Assembly: GCF_035621475.1 (NCBI RefSeq)
Contig: NZ_CP141799.1
Location: forward strand, 3,832,501-3,896,500
Length of the DNA: 64,000 nucleotides
Source: Pseudomonas paeninsulae
GTDB taxonomy: Bacteria; Pseudomonadota; Gammaproteobacteria; Pseudomonadales; Pseudomonadaceae
Direction: 5' to 3'
Part shown: one piece after another, positions 28,146-37,665 of the stretch
How the letters are laid out: the number at the start of each line of letters is the position of its first letter
Numbering within the stretch: the stretch's first letter is position 1
Made by a program: the position numbers and the translations under genes
Notes under the pieces: generated by a model
Told to the model about the DNA's origin: nothing
Databases searched by the model: none
Seen by the model: the letters and a program-made list of their open reading frames with translations, nothing else

Positions 28146-29762
28146 ATGAGCCAACACTACCAACACGACGTTCTGGTCATCGGCAGCGGGGCCGCCGGCC
28201 TGACCCTGGCGCTGACCCTGCCCGAGCACCTGCGTATTGCCGTGCTGAGCAAGGGCAATCTGGCCAATGGCTCGACTTACTGGGCCCAAGGTGGCGTGGC
28301 AGCAGTGCTGGACGACATGGATACCGTCGAGTCACATGTCGACGACACCCTCAATTCCGGTGCCGGCCTGTGCCGCGAAGAGGCGGTGCGCTTCACCGTG
28401 GAGCACAGCCGCGAAGCGATTCAATGGCTGATCGACCAGGGTGTGCCCTTCACCCGCGACGATCAGACTGCCCGCGAAGACGGCGGCTTCGAGTTTCACC
28501 TGACCCGCGAAGGCGGTCACAGCCATCGACGCATCATCCACGCCGCCGACGCAACCGGCGCGGCGATCTTCAAGACCCTGCTCGAGCAGGCCAAGCTGCG
28601 GTCCAACATCGAAATGCTCGAGCAGCACGTGGCGGTTGACCTGATAACCGCCCGCAAACTCGATCTGGCTGGCGAACGCTGTCTGGGCGCCTATGTGCTC
28701 AATCGTGCCAGCGGCGAGGTTGACACCTATGGCGCGCGCTTCGTCATCCTCGCCACCGGCGGCGCGGCCAAGGTATATCTGTACACCAGCAACCCGGATG
28801 GCGCCTGCGGCGACGGCATCGCCATGGCCTGGCGCGCCGGCTGCCGGGTCGGCAACCTGGAGTTCAACCAGTTCCACCCGACCTGCCTGTACCACCCGCA
28901 GGCCAAAAGCTTTCTGGTCACCGAAGCCCTGCGCGGCGAAGGTGCGCTGCTCAAACTGCCCAATGGTCAACGTTTCATGCAGCGCTTCGATGCCCGCGCC
29001 GAACTGGCCCCACGCGACATCGTGGCCCGCGCCATCGACCACGAAATGAAGCGCCTCGGCGTGGATTGCGTGTACCTGGACATCAGCCACAAGCCGGCCG
29101 ATTTCATCAAAACGCACTTCCCCACCGTCTATGAACGCTGCCTCGACTTCGGCATCGACATCACCCGCGAGCCGATTCCGGTCGTGCCAGCCGCGCACTA
29201 CACCTGCGGCGGCGTAGTCGTCGACCAGAGCGGACACACCGATGTACCGGGCCTGTACGCCATTGGTGAAACCAGTTTTACCGGTTTGCACGGTGCCAAC
29301 CGCATGGCCAGCAACTCGCTGCTGGAGTGCTTCGTCTACGCCCGCTCGGCGGCGGCCGACATCATGCAGAAACTGGATGAGGTGAGTGCGCCGACCAACC
29401 TGCCGACCTGGGATGCCAGCCAGGTGACCGACTCGGATGAAGACGTGATCATCGCGCACAACTGGGATGAACTGCGGCGCTTCATGTGGGACTACGTCGG
29501 CATCGTGCGCACCAACAAGCGCCTGCAACGCGCCGAACATCGGGTGCGCTTGTTACTGGATGAGATCGACGAGTTCTACAGTAACTACAAGGTCAGCCGC
29601 GACCTGATCGAACTCAGAAACCTGGCGCAGGTGGCCGAACTGATGATCCGTTCGGCCATGCAGCGCAAGGAGTCTCGCGGCCTGCACTACACCCTGGACT
29701 ACCCGCAGCAGTTGCCCGTGGCCAAAGACACTATTCTGCAGCCACCCATCTACGCCGACTGA
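28146..29762 (+). CDS. nadB: L-aspartate oxidase
   Basis: 538 residues. This flavoenzyme oxidises L-aspartate to iminoaspartate, the first step of NAD synthesis. [16 protein letters not shown] is the FAD-binding motif; [24 protein letters not shown] and [13 protein letters not shown] belong to the fumarate reductase/succinate dehydrogenase flavoprotein family. ATG 28146 gives the P. aeruginosa length. The 3' end overlaps the convergent ygfX-like gene by 32 bp. Confidence 0.97.
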   Translation: MSQHYQHDVLVIGSGAAGLTLALTLPEHLRIAVLSKGNLANGSTYWAQGGVAAVLDDMDTVESHVDDTLNSGAGLCREEAVRFTVEHSREAIQWLIDQGVPFTRDDQTAREDGGFEFHLTREGGHSHRRIIHAADATGAAIFKTLLEQAKLRSNIEMLEQHVAVDLITARKLDLAGERCLGAYVLNRASGEVDTYGARFVILATGGAAKVYLYTSNPDGACGDGIAMAWRAGCRVGNLEFNQFHPTCLYHPQAKSFLVTEALRGEGALLKLPNGQRFMQRFDARAELAPRDIVARAIDHEMKRLGVDCVYLDISHKPADFIKTHFPTVYERCLDFGIDITREPIPVVPAAHYTCGGVVVDQSGHTDVPGLYAIGETSFTGLHGANRMASNSLLECFVYARSAAADIMQKLDEVSAPTNLPTWDASQVTDSDEDVIIAHNWDELRRFMWDYVGIVRTNKRLQRAEHRVRLLLDEIDEFYSNYKVSRDLIELRNLAQVAELMIRSAMQRKESRGLHYTLDYPQQLPVAKDTILQPPIYAD

Positions 29763-30183
29763 ATTTCAGGCGCACACGCAAGCGCCTGTGCATATCTCGC
29801 GGCATGCCATCATGCGGGATACACAGGCCGCGCACCCGGCGCTCGCCCGCCAGACTAAAGCGCAGCACCACGACCAACGGCAACGCCAGACTGTCGGGGC
29901 GCAACTGGATTGCCTGCCAGCCGCCAGCAGTACTCCACAGCTGCCAACCATCGGCCGTGCAACGCAGCCCGCCGAACGCCTGCGGCGCACTCAGCAGGAT
30001 ATGCCGCGGCAATACCCAGGCGGCATGCCCCAGACACAGGACGACGCCCAGCGACAGCGCCCACAGCGGCATCGCGACAAGCGACAAGCTGAGCAGCGCT
30101 AGCGCCTGAACCAACCCGTAGAGCAGCAGCAAGCGCCGCGACGGCTGCCAGCGGCACTCGAAGCTGTCACTTGGGCTGGACAC
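29731..30183 (-). CDS. YgfX/CptA-type inner membrane protein
   Basis: 150 residues, GTG start, overlapping the sdhE stop by 17 nt. Two adjacent transmembrane helices ([20 protein letters not shown] and [19 protein letters not shown]) are followed by an arginine-rich cytoplasmic domain. The sdhE-ygfX pair is conserved in gammaproteobacteria and has been described as CptBA. Toxin activity of this copy is not shown. It overlaps nadB tail to tail. Confidence 0.75.
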   Translation of the reverse strand: MSSPSDSFECRWQPSRRLLLLYGLVQALALLSLSLVAMPLWALSLGVVLCLGHAAWVLPRHILLSAPQAFGGLRCTADGWQLWSTAGGWQAIQLRPDSLALPLVVVLRFSLAGERRVRGLCIPHDGMPRDMHRRLRVRLKFSRRRWVAAE

Positions 30184-30421
30184 GGTCCAGAATCATGCGA
30201 ACCATGCGCTGCAGGTCGGCATCTTCAGACTCGGCCCGCTGCATGAACCAACCGAACATATCCTGATCTTCACACTCGAGCAGCTTGCGGTAACGCTCGC
30301 GATCTTCGGCATCGAGGGTTGGATAAACCTCCTTGACGAATGGCACCAGCAGTACATCCAGCTCCAGCATGCCGCGACGGCTGTGCCAGTAAAGGCGATT
30401 GAGTTCTGTCGAATCGACCAT
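30167..30421 (-). CDS. sdhE: FAD assembly factor SdhE
   Basis: 84 residues from ATG 30421 (AAGGAAC upstream). It promotes covalent flavinylation of succinate dehydrogenase. The diagnostic RGxxE motif is RGMLELD, and the small helical fold ends with [10 protein letters not shown] frame extension to 30481 lacks family support. Confidence 0.92.
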   Translation of the reverse strand: MVDSTELNRLYWHSRRGMLELDVLLVPFVKEVYPTLDAEDRERYRKLLECEDQDMFGWFMQRAESEDADLQRMVRMILDRVQPK

Positions 30422-30474
30422 GGGGCGGTTCCTTGATAGAGCCTGGCAGGGATAAAGCGGCGCAGTATAACAGT

Positions 30475-30575
30475 CAGCCACAAGCTACAAGCCAATCCTG
30501 GACGGTTCGAACCCAGCCCTACTCAAGCTATTTCTCGGCTTTTACGCAAAGCCTGTAGCTTGAGACTTGTGGCTG
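30475..30575. repeat. Extragenic inverted repeat with AAGCTACAAG-type arms
   Basis: CAGCCACAAG at 30475 is repeated inverted at 30566-30575 (CTTGTGGCTG), and a second pair AGCTACA / TGTAGCT lies inside. Such AGCTACAAG-type extragenic repeats are common in pseudomonads. It fills the gap between sdhE and ygfZ. Confidence 0.5.
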
Positions 30576-30621
30576 CTTTTATGATGATGCCCTCACTTTC
30601 ATCCAGCGATTGTTTATCCCT

Positions 30622-31563
30622 ATGGCCGATTCCGCGTTTTTCTCCACTCTCAGCCACGAAGGCATTCTCGCCGTTCGCGGTCCTGATGCGAGCAAACTCC
30701 TCCAGGGCCAACTGACCTGCAACCTCAACTACCTGAGCGATGTCAGCTCCAGCCTCGGTGCGCGCTGCACCCCGAAAGGCCGCATGCTGTCGAGCTTCCG
30801 GATTGTCAGCGTGGCCGACGGCTTCCTGCTGGCAATGGCCAGCGAGCTGGTCGAGTCGCAACTACTCGACTTGCAGAAATACGCGGCATTCAGCAAGTCC
30901 AAGCTGATCGACGAAAGCGCTGCCTGGGTACGTTTCGGCCTGCATGACGGCGACGCCGCGCTGGCCAGCCTCGGCCTCGACCTGCCCCGCCACGCCGACA
31001 GCGTGGCGCGGGCCAACGACCTGCTGGCGCTGCGCCTGAGCGACGGCCGCGCCGAACTCTGGGCACCAGCGGCCCAGCACGACAGCCTGCACGCCCACCT
31101 GGCTGCACAGCTGGCGCACGCCCCACTGAATCAATGGCTGCTGGCCCAGGTGCGCGCCGGCATCGGCCAGGTGCTCGGCCCCACTCGCGAGCTGTTCATC
31201 CCGCAAATGCTCAATCTGCAGGCATTGGGCGCTGTCAGTTTCAAGAAGGGCTGCTACACCGGCCAGGAAATCGTCGCACGCATGCAGTACCTCGGCAAAC
31301 TCAAGCGCCGCCTGTATCGCCTGGCAGTGGACGGCGAGCACCTACCCGCGCCGGCACTCGAACTGTTTACCCCCGAGCGCAACGGCAGCGTCGGTGAAGT
31401 GGTGCTGGCCGCGCAAAGCGACAGCGGCTTCGAGCTGCTCGCCGTATTGTTGGAGGACGCGGTCAGCGACGGACGCATTCACCTCGGTACGCCGCACGGC
31501 CTGCCGCTCAGACTGCTAGACCTGCCCTACACCCTGGACAGCAACCTCGAAATCCAGCGCTAA
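30622..31563 (+). CDS. ygfZ: Folate-binding iron-sulfur maturation protein YgfZ
   Basis: 313 residues from ATG 30622. This GcvT-like protein supports iron-sulfur enzyme assembly. The signature KGCYTGQEIVARMQYLGKLKRRLYRL is present, with the redox-sensitive Cys in KGCYTGQE. The N-terminal HEGILAVRGPDASKLLQGQLTCN is typical. It is divergent from sdhE. Confidence 0.93.
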   Translation: MADSAFFSTLSHEGILAVRGPDASKLLQGQLTCNLNYLSDVSSSLGARCTPKGRMLSSFRIVSVADGFLLAMASELVESQLLDLQKYAAFSKSKLIDESAAWVRFGLHDGDAALASLGLDLPRHADSVARANDLLALRLSDGRAELWAPAAQHDSLHAHLAAQLAHAPLNQWLLAQVRAGIGQVLGPTRELFIPQMLNLQALGAVSFKKGCYTGQEIVARMQYLGKLKRRLYRLAVDGEHLPAPALELFTPERNGSVGEVVLAAQSDSGFELLAVLLEDAVSDGRIHLGTPHGLPLRLLDLPYTLDSNLEIQR

Positions 31564-31604
31564 CCACACTGCACCTGCAGCCGATTACCGAAGAGATCTG
31601 CCCC

Positions 31605-32441
31605 ATGAGCAAACTTGCCGAAAAAGTCCAACAGGAACTGATCAAGGCCATCGACAACGATGATTTGGTACTGCCTACCTTGCCGGAAGTCGCATTGAAA
31701 GTCCGTGAAGCGGCAGAAAACCCGGACATCGGCATTCCGCAGATCAGCAAGGTAATCGGCAACGATGCGGCGCTGACCGCCCGCATCATCAAGGTGGTGA
31801 ACAGCCCATTGCTGCGCACCACCAAGGCAATCACCGACCTGCAGATGGCCGTCAGCCGCCTGGGCATCAACTACACCTGCAACCTGGCCACCGGCTTGGC
31901 GATGGAACAGATGTTCCAGGCCACCTCGGACGTGGTCGACCGCAAAATGCGTGAAGTCTGGAACAAAAGCACGGAAATCGCCGGAATCTGTCACGTGCTG
32001 TGCAAGCACTACACCCGCTTGATGCCGGACCAGGCGACCCTGGCCGGCCTGGTGCACCAGATTGGCGTACTGCCGATCCTCACTTACGCCGAAGACCACA
32101 ACGAACTGCTGTCCGATTCAATCAGCCTCAACCATGTGATCGAGCAAATTCATCCAATTATCGGGGACAAGATTCTGCGCACCTGGGACTTCCCGGAACT
32201 GATCGCCATGGTGCCGAGCCAGCACCTGGACTTCACCCGCGACAGCGCCAAGGTCGACTACGTCGACATCGTCCAGGTCGCCATCCTGCAGAGCTACCTG
32301 GGCAGCCAACATCCCTACACCCAGCTGGACTGGAGCCAAATCCCGGCATTCAGCAAGCTCGGCCTGGACCCGAACCAGAACATGAATGACGACGAAGATC
32401 TCTCCGCGGCCATGGAAGCGGCCATGGGCATGCTGCAGTAA
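31605..32441 (+). CDS. HDOD domain protein
   Basis: 278 residues. The HDOD domain spans about 20-220 (LPTLPEVALKVREAAENPDIGIPQISKVIGNDAALTARIIKVVNSP). The HD catalytic pair is replaced (VHQIG), so no hydrolase activity is expected. HDOD proteins act as scaffolds in signalling, motility and biofilm control. It follows ygfZ by 41 bp and may share its transcript. Confidence 0.88.
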   Translation: MSKLAEKVQQELIKAIDNDDLVLPTLPEVALKVREAAENPDIGIPQISKVIGNDAALTARIIKVVNSPLLRTTKAITDLQMAVSRLGINYTCNLATGLAMEQMFQATSDVVDRKMREVWNKSTEIAGICHVLCKHYTRLMPDQATLAGLVHQIGVLPILTYAEDHNELLSDSISLNHVIEQIHPIIGDKILRTWDFPELIAMVPSQHLDFTRDSAKVDYVDIVQVAILQSYLGSQHPYTQLDWSQIPAFSKLGLDPNQNMNDDEDLSAAMEAAMGMLQ

Positions 32442-32443
32442 AG

Positions 32444-32487
32444 CGCAAGCCTATGCGGCGGCCTGCTCGCCGCCGCATAGGCTTGCG
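32444..32487. terminator. Bidirectional hairpin between HDOD gene and tctE
   Basis: Perfect 18-bp arms (32444-32461 and 32470-32487) with an 8-base loop start 3 nt after the HDOD stop and end 24 nt before the convergent tctE stop. There is no T tract, but the stem strength and convergent position support termination. Confidence 0.65.
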
Positions 32488-32510
32488 ATAGCAGAGCGAT
32501 AGCGAATTGA

Positions 32511-33902
32511 TCAGGCGTCCTCGAGCAGAAATTCCACCCGCACCAGCAACCCCTGCGGCTGTACCTGATGCAGGCTGATGCGCGCCTGATGGGCGCGGCA
32601 AATCTCGCCAACGATGGCCAGGCCCAAGCCGCTGCCAACCCCCTGTGCACTGCGCCGATAGAAGCGTTCGAAGACCCGTTCGTGATCGTCCTCAGGGATC
32701 CCCGGGCCATCGTCCTGGACCTCGAGGATGCCTGGCGCCAGCACCCGCAGGATCACGTTGCCACCGGCCGGGGTATGCGCCAGGGCGTTATCCACCAGGT
32801 TGCACAACAGCTCGTTGAGCAGGGTCGGCTCGCCGCGCAGCCACAGCGGCTGCTCGGCCTCCAGCGCCAGGGCGATACCGCGCGCATGGGCCAGGGGCGC
32901 CAGCGCCAGGCCCAGCTCACGGGCCAACTGGCTGAGATCGAGACGGTGCGCGCCGCCCTCGGCAATCGCCCGCGCCCCGCTTTCGATGCGCGCCAGCGAG
33001 AGCAGTTGGTTGGCCAACTGGGTCAGGCGGTCGGTGTTCTGCGCGGCCTCTTCCAGGGTGCTGCGCCAGGCGGCCGGCTCCTGCGCGCGCAGACCCAGTT
33101 CGACCCGCGCCTTGAGCGCCGCCAAGGGCGTGCGCAATTCATGAGCGGCATCGGCGATAAATTGCGACTGGCGCTCGAACAGGCCGCGCAGACGGTCATT
33201 GAACTGGTTCAAGGCATTCACCAACGGGCGTAGCTCACGCGGCAGTTCGGCATCCGCCAGCGGGCGCAGATCGTCACTGGCGCGCGCGGCCACGGTGCGC
33301 CGCAACAGCTCCAGGGGGCGCAACGCGGCACTCACCGCCAGCCACACCAGCAGCAATGCGCTGAACGCCAGCAAGCCCATGCGCCACAGCGTGCCGACCA
33401 GCAATTCACGGATCATGCGCTCGCGCGCCCCCAGGGTCTCGGCCACCCGGATCTCGGCGATGCCATTGAGCAGTGGCTCGCTGACCGGTTGCAGCAGGCT
33501 GACCATGCGTACGCCCTGGTTGCGGTAGGTGCCATCGTAGAAATGCGCCAGTGCCGGGTAATCGTCGGTGCGCGGTGTGCCGGGAGGCGCAGCCGGCAGA
33601 TCTTCGTAACCGGAGACCAACTCCCCGCGCAGATCCAGCACTTGGTAGTAGATGCGTCCGGCGCTGTCGTAGGCGAAGGTATCCAGGGCGACATAGGGCA
33701 CGTTGGCCTTGAGCCTGCCATCGTCGGTGTACAGGCCCTGGGCAATCGCCCGCGCCGACGCCAGCAAGGTGCGGTCATAGGCGGTGTCGGCGGCGCGCCG
33801 GGCACTCCAATAGGCACTCAAGCTGCTGACCAGCAGAATCAGTGCCAGCAGCAGCGCCAGACGCCGTAGCAGCCGCCCGCGCAGGCTACCGACCTCAGCC
33901 AT
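32511..33902 (-). CDS. tctE: Sensor histidine kinase TctE
   Basis: 463 residues from ATG 33902. Transmembrane helix at about 14-34, a periplasmic sensor (about 35-165), a second helix, then HAMP. The DHp box FIADAAHELRTPLAALKAR carries the phospho-accepting His. The ATPase shows NLVDNALAHTP, DDGPGIP and GSGLGLAIV. It senses tricarboxylates such as citrate and phosphorylates TctD, encoded 16 nt upstream. Confidence 0.93.
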   Translation of the reverse strand: MAEVGSLRGRLLRRLALLLALILLVSSLSAYWSARRAADTAYDRTLLASARAIAQGLYTDDGRLKANVPYVALDTFAYDSAGRIYYQVLDLRGELVSGYEDLPAAPPGTPRTDDYPALAHFYDGTYRNQGVRMVSLLQPVSEPLLNGIAEIRVAETLGARERMIRELLVGTLWRMGLLAFSALLLVWLAVSAALRPLELLRRTVAARASDDLRPLADAELPRELRPLVNALNQFNDRLRGLFERQSQFIADAAHELRTPLAALKARVELGLRAQEPAAWRSTLEEAAQNTDRLTQLANQLLSLARIESGARAIAEGGAHRLDLSQLARELGLALAPLAHARGIALALEAEQPLWLRGEPTLLNELLCNLVDNALAHTPAGGNVILRVLAPGILEVQDDGPGIPEDDHERVFERFYRRSAQGVGSGLGLAIVGEICRAHQARISLHQVQPQGLLVRVEFLLEDA

Positions 33903-33918
33903 TCCGCGCCTCCAGCCC

Positions 33919-34590
33919 TCAGTCACCGACCGCCTCCAACAAATATCCCAGCCCACGGAAAGTAACGATGCGCACGCCACTGCCCTCGAGCTTCTTGCGC
34001 AGGCGATGGACGTAGATCTCGATGGAGTCGGCGCTGGCCTCCTCGTCCAGGCCAAACACCTGGGCGGCCAGTTGTTCCTTGCTCATCACCCGCCCTGGCC
34101 GGGCGATCATGGCCTCCAGCACCGCCTGCTCACGGGCGGTCAGGCTGAGGCTTGCTCCCCGCGCACTGAAGCGCCGGGTCGCCAGGTCGTAGACCAGTTC
34201 GCCACAGCGTTGCTGCTGCTCGCCGCCCAGCACACTGCGCCGTAGCAGCGCCTTGACCCGCGCCTCCAGTTCGCTCAGTTCGAAGGGTTTGGCCAGGTAA
34301 TCGTCGGCACCGAGGTTGAGCCCGTGCACCCGATCCTTAACCTCACCACGGGCGGTCAGCATCAGCACCGGCAAGGTTTTGCCGCGTGCGCGCAGACGCG
34401 CCAGCACCTGGAAACCATCGAGGCGCGGCAAGCCGATATCGAGAATCGCCAGGGCGTACTCCTCGCTGGCCAGGGCCAGGTCGGCGGCCACTCCGTCGTG
34501 CAGCACATCCACCGTCCAGCCGCCGCTTTTCAGGGCCTGGGCCACGCTCGCCGCCAGTTGCGGATGGTCTTCGACCAGCAGAATTCGCAC
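33919..34590 (-). CDS. tctD: OmpR-type response regulator TctD
   Basis: 223 residues from GTG 34590 (GGAGG at 6 nt). The receiver domain has LLVEDH, the phosphorylated Asp in ILDIGLPRLDGF and Lys in LAKPFE. The C-terminal winged helix binds DNA (TAREQAVLEAMIARPGRVMSKEQL). It is divergent from opdH-tctCBA, its likely target. Confidence 0.94.
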   Translation of the reverse strand: MRILLVEDHPQLAASVAQALKSGGWTVDVLHDGVAADLALASEEYALAILDIGLPRLDGFQVLARLRARGKTLPVLMLTARGEVKDRVHGLNLGADDYLAKPFELSELEARVKALLRRSVLGGEQQQRCGELVYDLATRRFSARGASLSLTAREQAVLEAMIARPGRVMSKEQLAAQVFGLDEEASADSIEIYVHRLRKKLEGSGVRIVTFRGLGYLLEAVGD

Positions 34591-34713
34591 CGCCACCTCC
34601 CTCCAGAATCGAGTCAGACAATCGCTACCGACCACGCCGTCCGTGGCGCAGTTTACAGACGCGAGGCGCCCTGTGAATGGTCTAAATGCTGGCGAACAGC
34701 CGCCGCAAAAAAA

Positions 34714-34744
34714 CTTTCAGAGCTGAAAGCTTGGTGAAAGCTTG
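34714..34744. promoter_or_regulatory. Direct repeats, candidate TctD operator
   Basis: TGAAAGCTTG occurs at 34724-34733 and 34735-34744, an 11-bp (one helical turn) offset as usual for OmpR-family sites. A palindrome CTTTCAG-AG-CTGAAAG (34714-34729) overlaps the first copy. It lies between divergent tctD and opdH. Confidence 0.5.
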
Positions 34745-34838
34745 ACCTCATAGGATCAGTCCCAGGTGGCTCGATCCACCTACCTGAACGGACCGCACAG
34801 TGGTGTGCAGCCGTGACAAAAACAACAATGGAGACCAC

Positions 34839-36107
34839 ATGATGCCGTTCGCATCCCGTCAGGCCCTGCTGCCTGCGCATCTGCTTAGCCTAGCCGTAAC
34901 CGCCGCACTGCTCGCTCCTGCCGCCCAGGCCGCGTTTGTCGACGACAGCAAAGCCAGCCTGAGCATGACCAATATCTACCTGAACCGTGATTTCCGCGAA
35001 GGCACTGGCCAGAACAAGCGCGAAGAATGGGGCCAGGGCTTTCTCCTCGACATCCAGTCCGGCTACACCGAAGGTACTGTCGGCTTTGGCCTCGACGCCC
35101 TGGGCATGCTCGGCGTCAAGCTCGACTCCGGCGGCGGGCGTACCGGCACCGACCTGTTGCCGGTGCAGGACGACGGCGGCACCCCGGACCAGTTCAGCCG
35201 CCTGGGCCTGACCGCCAAGGTCAAGGCCTCCAGCACCGAACTGCGCTACGGCTCGCATGTGCCCGAACTACCGGTGGTCAAGGCCAGCGACAGCCGCCTG
35301 TTGCCCCAGGTGTTCGAAGGCGGCCTGCTGACGTCTTCTGAGTTTGAGGGCCTGACCTTCACCGGCGGGCGCCTGGACAAGGTCATCGACCGTGCTTCGA
35401 CCAACTCCGAGGATCTGGTGCTCAACAGCAAGAACCGCCGTTTCCCCGGCGGCATTACTGCCGATCACCTGGACCTGGCCGGTCTCGATTACCAGTTCGC
35501 CAAGGGATTGAGCGGACGCTATTTCCATGCCGAGCTGGACGACATCTACCGGCAGAATTTCTTCAACCTGCTCGCCAGCTATCCCATGGCTGGCGGCACC
35601 CTGGCCGCCGATCTGCGCCTGATGCTCAGCGACGACACGGGCGCGGCCAACGCCGGTAAGGTCGATAACCGCGCACTCAACGGCGTGCTCAGCTACGCCC
35701 ACAGCGGCCACAAGCTCAGCCTGGCCTACCAGAAAATGAGCGGTGACACCGGCTATGCCTATCTCGACGGCAGCGATCCCTACTTGGTCAACTTCGTCCA
35801 GATCAACGACTTCGCCAACGCCGACGAACGCTCCTGGCAGGCCCGCTACGACTACAACTTCGCCGCACTTGGGTTGCCCGGTCTGAGCTTTCTCACCCGT
35901 TACGTCAGCGGCGACGATGCACGCATCGCTGGCAGCACTGCCACCGGTAGCGAATGGGAACGCGACATCGAACTCAAGTACGTGGTGCAGAGCGGCCCGG
36001 CGAAGAACCTCTATGTGCGCCTGCGCAACGCCAACTTCCGTTCCGACTTCGCCCGCGATGCAACCGAAAACCGCGTGATCGTCGGCTACACACTGCCGAT
36101 CTGGTAA
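34839..36107 (+). CDS. opdH: OprD-family porin, tricarboxylate-type OpdH
   Basis: 422 residues from ATG 34839 (GGAG at 5 nt; a second ATG is at 34842). Signal peptide to about residue 31 (PAAQAAFVDD). The mature part is an 18-strand OprD barrel with SLSMTNIYLNRDFREG, GRTGTDLLPVQDDGG, FTGGRLDKVIDR and a C-terminal VGYTLPIW. It should admit citrate, isocitrate or cis-aconitate. It is first in the opdH-tctCBA unit. Confidence 0.93.
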   Translation: MMPFASRQALLPAHLLSLAVTAALLAPAAQAAFVDDSKASLSMTNIYLNRDFREGTGQNKREEWGQGFLLDIQSGYTEGTVGFGLDALGMLGVKLDSGGGRTGTDLLPVQDDGGTPDQFSRLGLTAKVKASSTELRYGSHVPELPVVKASDSRLLPQVFEGGLLTSSEFEGLTFTGGRLDKVIDRASTNSEDLVLNSKNRRFPGGITADHLDLAGLDYQFAKGLSGRYFHAELDDIYRQNFFNLLASYPMAGGTLAADLRLMLSDDTGAANAGKVDNRALNGVLSYAHSGHKLSLAYQKMSGDTGYAYLDGSDPYLVNFVQINDFANADERSWQARYDYNFAALGLPGLSFLTRYVSGDDARIAGSTATGSEWERDIELKYVVQSGPAKNLYVRLRNANFRSDFARDATENRVIVGYTLPIW

Positions 36108-36136
36108 CCCACAATAACAATCGAGAGGAACCAACC

Positions 36137-37117
36137 ATGAAAACTGCCTTTACCCGCCTCGCCCTGGCCACCGCCTGCCTGGCTTTCGCCGGCCAACTGT
36201 TGGCCGCAGAACCCAAGCGCCCCGAGTGCATCGCCCCGGCCAAGCCCGGCGGCGGCTTCGACCTGACCTGCAAGCTGGCGCAGAGCGGCCTGAAAGACAG
36301 CGGCCTGCTGAAAGCACCGATGCGTGTCACCTACATGCCCGGCGGAGTCGGCGCGGTGGCTTACAACGCGGTGATCGCCCAGCGCGCCGATGACCCAGGC
36401 ACGATTGTCGCCTTCTCCAGCGGCTCCCTGCTCAACCTGGCCCAGGGCAAGTTCGGCCGTTACGACGAAACCGGCGTGCGCTGGCTGGCGGCGGTGGGCA
36501 CCGACTACGGCGCCATCACCGTGCGCGCCGACTCGCCCTACCAGACGCTCAACGACCTGGTCGAAGCGCTGAAGAAAGACCCATCGAGCATCGTCTTCGG
36601 CGCGGGCGCCACCATCGGTGGCCAGGACTGGATGCAGACCGCATTGATCGCCCGCCTGGCCGGCATCGATCCGAAGAACCTGCGCTACGTCGCCTTCGAA
36701 GGCGGCGGCGAAACCCTTACCGCCATGCTCGGCGGCCACGTGCAGGTGACCAGCAGCGGTCTGGGCGAAGTCACCCCGCAACTGGAAGCGAAGAAGGTAC
36801 GTATCCTCGCGGTACTCGCCGACGAGCGCCTGCCAGGCAAGCTGGCCGATATCCCCACGGCCAAGGAACAGGGCTACGACATCAGCTGGCCGGTGATCCG
36901 CGGCTTCTATGTCGGCCCAGAGGTCAGCGACGAGCAGTACGACTGGTGGAAACAGCAGTTCGACACCCTGCTTGCCAGCGAGGACTTCGCCAAGCTGCGT
37001 GAGCAACGCGACCTGCTGCCGCTGTCGGTGACTGGCGACGAACTGCAAGCCCTGGTCTTCAAGCAGGTTGAAGACTACAAGGTGCTGGCCGATGCCTTCG
37101 GTCTGATGCGCGAGTAA
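36137..37117 (+). CDS. tctC: Tripartite tricarboxylate transporter binding protein TctC
   Basis: 326 residues from ATG 36137 (GAGAGG upstream). Signal peptide to about residue 23 (QLLAAEPKRPEC). It has the Bug-type periplasmic fold (PGGGFDLTCKLAQSGL, YMPGGVGAVAYNAV, FGAGATIGGQDWMQT). It delivers tricarboxylate to TctAB. It starts 29 nt after opdH. Confidence 0.95.
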   Translation: MKTAFTRLALATACLAFAGQLLAAEPKRPECIAPAKPGGGFDLTCKLAQSGLKDSGLLKAPMRVTYMPGGVGAVAYNAVIAQRADDPGTIVAFSSGSLLNLAQGKFGRYDETGVRWLAAVGTDYGAITVRADSPYQTLNDLVEALKKDPSSIVFGAGATIGGQDWMQTALIARLAGIDPKNLRYVAFEGGGETLTAMLGGHVQVTSSGLGEVTPQLEAKKVRILAVLADERLPGKLADIPTAKEQGYDISWPVIRGFYVGPEVSDEQYDWWKQQFDTLLASEDFAKLREQRDLLPLSVTGDELQALVFKQVEDYKVLADAFGLMRE

Positions 37118-37219
37118 CGCGCCGGCGCGCTCGGTCAGGCAGCCCTGGGGCTGCTCTGACCGGCGCCCGCAATCGCGCTTGCTGCGTTCAACTCTGTACC
37201 TTTTCACGAGACTACCGCC

Positions 37220-37663
37220 ATGTACGTCCGCCTGTTCGCTGCGATCTGGCTGCTTTTCTGCGCCGTGCTCGCCGTCATTGCCTGGGGTTTCCAGGCGCCC
37301 TTCGCCTACGACCCGGTCGGCCCCCGCGCCTACCCCCTACTGCTGCTGGCCTTGATGGCTGCCGGTTCGCTGTGGCTGCTGGTCAAGCCCGGTGTACTCG
37401 AGCAGAAGCTGGACAGCTCCAGCGCCTTGCGCTCGCTGCTGTGCATGCTGACGCTATTGGCCTACGCCCTGCTGTTCGAACCCCTGGGGTTCATCATTAG
37501 CACCACCCTGTGCACCTTCGCCCTCGGCCTGCTGTTCACCGGCCGCCTGCTGCCCTGCGCCATCAGTGGCGTGCTGATGGGCGCGCTGCTCTACGGTTTA
37601 TTCGATTACCTGCTGGACGTGCCGCTGCCGCTGGGCCTGTTCGAAGCCTTTGTGGAGAACTGA
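37220..37663 (+). CDS. tctB: TctB small membrane subunit
   Basis: 147 residues with four predicted helices (LFAAIWLLFCAVLAVIAW, LLLLALMAAGSLWLL, LLCMLTLLAYALLF, and the C-terminal pair). It is the small subunit of the TTT-family citrate transporter. It sits between tctC and tctA, 2 nt before tctA. Confidence 0.93.
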   Translation: MYVRLFAAIWLLFCAVLAVIAWGFQAPFAYDPVGPRAYPLLLLALMAAGSLWLLVKPGVLEQKLDSSSALRSLLCMLTLLAYALLFEPLGFIISTTLCTFALGLLFTGRLLPCAISGVLMGALLYGLFDYLLDVPLPLGLFEAFVEN

Positions 37664-37665
37664 AA

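Noticed and set aside
29731..30421. sdhE-ygfX pair as a toxin-antitoxin system
   Set aside because: The RGxxE motif and family show SdhE to be a flavinylation factor. Toxin activity of YgfX is disputed and cannot be judged from sequence.
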